Assembly (NCBI RefSeq): GCF_013300825.1
Contig: NZ_JAAIMY010000012.1
Coordinates: forward strand, 34,624 to 98,623
DNA: 64,000 nt
Reading direction: 5' to 3'
DNA from: Blautia wexlerae
GTDB taxonomy: Bacteria; Bacillota; Clostridia; Lachnospirales; Lachnospiraceae
Under the pieces are notes generated by a model. That model was not told the DNA's origin. It was given only the letters and a program-made list of their open reading frames with translations, and did no database searches. Position 1 is the stretch's first letter; each line of letters opens with the position of its first letter. Both the position numbers and the translations under genes were made by a program. Positions 63,117 through 64,000 of the stretch are shown here, piece after piece.

Positions 63117-63808
63117 TGACACAATTTATGAGTAATTCCCTGTTTTTTGGCGCAGCGATCAGCCTGATCGCATATGAGGCAGGACTTCTTTTGAAAAGAA
63201 AATTTAAGATGGCAATTTTTAATCCCCTTCTGATCGCGATTATTGCAGTAATAGCGGTGCTTTGTTTACTGCATATTGATTATGACACCTATAATCAGAG
63301 CGGTCAGTATATCAGCTACCTGCTCACACCTGCAACGGTCTGCCTGGCAGTTCCGCTGTATCAGCAGATGGAACTTCTGAAAAAGAATCTGAAAGCAGTA
63401 GTTATTGGAATTATTTCCGGTGTACTTGCCAGTCTGGTCAGTGTGCTGATTCTTGCAAAGCTGTTCAGCCTGAGCCATGAGCAGTATGTAACACTTCTTC
63501 CGAAGTCCATTACCACTGCTATCGGAATGGGGGTTTCCGAGGAACTGGGTGGTATAGTAACGATTACGGTTGCGGTTATTATCATTACCGGCGTTCTGGG
63601 AAACATGATCGCAGAGACTGTGATCAAACTTGCGCGCATTGAAGAACCCATCGCTAAGGGGCTGGCGCTTGGAACCTCTGCCCATGCCATCGGTACTGCA
63701 AAGGCAATGGAGCTGGGTGAAATAGAAGGTGCCATGAGCAGTCTTGCAATCGCAGTTGCCGGTCTTCTGACTGTTGTAGGTGCGTCTGTGTTTGCGCAGT
63801 TTATGTAA
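63116..63808 (+). CDS. lrgB: CidB/LrgB-family membrane protein
   Basis: A 230-residue protein with six or more membrane segments. The conserved block [20 protein letters not shown] and the end [21 protein letters not shown] identify it. The frame is open upstream within lrgA, but ATG 63116 with AAAGGA upstream matches the family start. It acts with LrgA. No lytS/lytR pair is adjacent. Confidence 0.92.
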   Translation: MTQFMSNSLFFGAAISLIAYEAGLLLKRKFKMAIFNPLLIAIIAVIAVLCLLHIDYDTYNQSGQYISYLLTPATVCLAVPLYQQMELLKKNLKAVVIGIISGVLASLVSVLILAKLFSLSHEQYVTLLPKSITTAIGMGVSEELGGIVTITVAVIIITGVLGNMIAETVIKLARIEEPIAKGLALGTSAHAIGTAKAMELGEIEGAMSSLAIAVAGLLTVVGASVFAQFM

Positions 63809-63901
63809 GAACAGTAGTAATTGCCTGATAAATTGTTTGGGCAATATATCTGTTGATTTTAACCTAACATCATATTATTTATACAAGAATTTATACAAGA
63901 G

Positions 63902-63946
63902 AACTGTTGTGTCAGATGAACAGATGAACTGACATAACAGTTTTTG
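63902..63946 (+). terminator. terminator after lrgAB
   Basis: AACTGTTGTGTCAG pairs with CTGACATAACAGTT (one mismatch), followed by five T. The remaining bases to the window end hold nothing I can support. Confidence 0.85.
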
Positions 63947-64000
63947 CTTGAATGAAAAAGTAAATTCTACATTCTAATATACCTTGATTTTATGCGGGAT

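Noticed and set aside
1..64000. CRISPR arrays, tRNA and rRNA genes, prophage modules
   Set aside because: No regularly spaced repeats, no cloverleaf-like sequences with CCA-type ends that I could recognise, and no phage structural genes were seen.

Overview
The window looks like the chromosome of a low-GC, Gram-positive gut anaerobe of the family Lachnospiraceae (Blautia, Roseburia or Ruminococcus-like). The evidence is AAGGAGG-type ribosome binding sites, many intrinsic terminators, and gene families typical of that group: a GH130-based mannan locus, an AAA-ATPase/PD-(D/E)XK protein, endonuclease Q, a DUF3878-like protein and LytTR/GHKL two-component genes. Species cannot be fixed from sequence reading alone. 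I see no rRNA, tRNA or CRISPR array.

Layout. 0-4.2 kb: amino-sugar catabolism (a divergent RpiR regulator, nagB, nagA, nanE). 4.3-8 kb: a histidine phosphatase, an HSL-type esterase and a condensation-like acyltransferase with a membrane tail. 8-9.8 kb: thiC behind a TPP riboswitch with its own terminator and promoter. 9.8-15 kb: a secreted FN3 protein, a solitary HicB, two DNA glycosylases (OGG, Nth), a small conserved protein and a metallo-beta-lactamase-fold protein. 15-18.6 kb: glycogen phosphorylase and an AraC regulator. 18.6-27 kb: an unusual signalling and secretion region. It has a LytTR response regulator and two membrane proteins that look like complementary halves of one histidine kinase. 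It also has two promoters of identical geometry, one before a short terminated transcript and one before secreted proteins, plus an AAA-ATPase and an antitoxin with a broken RelE-like toxin. 27-31.6 kb: housekeeping enzymes (HD hydrolase, YgjP-type protease, endonuclease Q, phosphodiesterase). 31.6-32.8 kb: a graveyard of mobile DNA (group II intron 5' fragment behind a terminator, transposase tail, SGNH pseudogene). 32.9-41.8 kb: a pentulose-type sugar cassette (hexuloisomerase, RpiR, ribose-type ABC transporter, ribulokinase, 4-epimerase, SIS isomerase, 3-epimerase). 41.8-44.1 kb: a second graveyard (secreted-protein pseudogene, IS630 remnant, GH1 pseudogene). 44.2-62 kb: a mannan-oligosaccharide locus. 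62-64 kb: a membrane protein and lrgAB.

The mannan locus reads as a nearly complete pathway. The ABC system imports oligosaccharides; CE2- and CE17-type esterases deacetylate them; GH36 removes galactose; GH1 removes glucose; the GH130_2-type phosphorylase releases mannose-1-phosphate; the epimerase turns mannobiose into mannosyl-glucose; a GH130_1-type phosphorylase fused to a phosphohexomutase cleaves that and should convert mannose-1-phosphate to mannose-6-phosphate; ManA makes fructose-6-phosphate. No endo-mannanase is present here, so the window suggests use of oligosaccharides made elsewhere. A recurring TTAAGTT half-site at both locus promoters is a candidate operator for the LacI protein.

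The strongest candidates for new biology are the split histidine kinase with its matched promoters (18.6-23.5 kb) and the phosphorylase-mutase fusion (58.1-60.9 kb). All function calls come from reading sequence and recalled family features; no database search was possible.
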